From: Isoptericola chiayiensis
GTDB taxonomy: Bacteria > Actinomycetota > Actinomycetes > Actinomycetales > Cellulomonadaceae
Length of the DNA: 49,360 nt
Reading direction: 5' to 3'
Assembly (NCBI RefSeq): GCF_013149805.1
Contig: NZ_JABEZT010000013.1
Span: 1 to 49,360 of the forward strand
In this document: piece by piece, positions 49,233-49,360 of the stretch
Layout: each line of letters starts with the position of its first letter
How positions within the stretch are numbered: the stretch's first letter is position 1
Translations under genes and position numbers: made by a program
Notes under the pieces: model-generated
Databases searched by the model: none
The model's input: only the letters and a program-made list of their open reading frames with translations
Told to the model about the DNA's origin: nothing

Positions 49233-49360
49233 TCAGCCGGCGGTCACCTCCCACGGACCCCACGGGGACGACGCCGGCACCTGGTTCCGCGTCCACCACT
49301 TCGCCGTGTGGGTCTCGCCGTCGTGGACGACGACGTCACCCGCGGTGAAGATCCGCGACG
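49233..49360 (-). CDS. C-terminal CBM5/12 chitin-binding module of a secreted enzyme (cut by window edge)
   Basis: The last 41 codons read IFTAGDVVVHDGETHTAKWW and then TRNQVPASSPWGPWEVTAG before TGA. The pattern Y/F-x-A-G-D-x-V and AKWWT-x-x-x-x-P-x-x-x-x-WGPWE is diagnostic of carbohydrate-binding module family 5/12. These modules sit at the end of chitinases, chitin-active LPMOs and some cellulases. The catalytic part is outside the window, so the enzyme type is unknown. Confidence 0.85.
   Translation of the reverse strand, partial: SRIFTAGDVVVHDGETHTAKWWTRNQVPASSPWGPWEVTAG

Overview
The window is about 49 kb of very high-GC DNA with dense genes, many GTG starts and ATGA/GTGA start-stop overlaps. 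The gene families point to a Gram-positive actinobacterium: the MetP/MetS pair, a siderophore-interacting protein, HrpA, an Excalibur protein, GH51 and a chitin-binding CBM5/12. A plant- or chitin-polymer degrader of the order Micrococcales (Promicromonosporaceae/Cellulomonadaceae type) is my inference; no rRNA or marker gene fixes the taxon. I see no tRNA, rRNA, CRISPR array or intact prophage. The only trace of a mobile element is the last 23 codons of an IS110-like transposase at the left edge. No gene-free stretch exceeds about 240 bases.

Layout. 1-5.4 kb: IS110 tail, a large RecB-like nuclease/SF1 helicase, an Excalibur coiled-coil membrane protein and a small membrane protein. 5.6-9.8 kb: an OmpR-type two-component system, an ECF-like sigma factor with a one-pass membrane partner, and a secreted Cys-containing protein. 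9.9-12.7 kb: a polar amino acid ABC importer (binding protein, permease, ATPase). 12.9-14.6 kb: the sodium-coupled methionine/alanine importer MetP with its small subunit MetS. 14.8-17.3 kb: an alditol-oxidase-like flavoprotein and an AlkZ-type DNA glycosylase homologue. 17.4-23.2 kb: an arabino-oligosaccharide locus (binding protein, two permeases, GH51 arabinofuranosidase) with a divergent LacI regulator and a palindromic operator between them. 23.2-26.4 kb: STAS protein, DUF2087 protein and a large VanY-type peptidase. 26.5-29.0 kb: 5-oxoprolinase PxpA plus a PxpB-PxpC fusion. 29.1-32.6 kb: a small lipoprotein, an M20 amidohydrolase divergent from a YrhK protein, a siderophore-interacting protein and a Pro/Gly/Tyr-rich membrane protein. 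32.6-38.6 kb: HrpA helicase and a DUF4143-type ATPase. 38.8-42.5 kb: a lipoprotein, a YtrA-type GntR/ABC operon, a DUF421 protein and a PspC protein. 42.5-46.4 kb: a divergent pair of intracellular polysaccharide-degradation proteins (DUF2264 and heparinase II/III-like) around one LacI-type operator. 46.5-49.4 kb: macro-domain protein, lone beta-ketoacyl-ACP synthase, secreted lipocalin and the end of a CBM5/12 enzyme.

Most genes are ordinary chromosomal genes. The unusual material is small and mostly non-coding: (i) three copies of a ~75-bp palindrome with TGTGGGCGCA arms, each 7-14 nt downstream of a stop codon; (ii) 20-bp-period tandem repeats beginning at stop codons at up to four places, two of them sharing one consensus; (iii) a perfect 27-bp-arm palindrome inside the linker of the PxpB-PxpC fusion; (iv) an iterated CGGCAG/CTGCCG palindrome cluster after metPS; (v) widespread leaderless starts, including a divergent gene pair whose two -10 elements overlap within a 14-bp gap.
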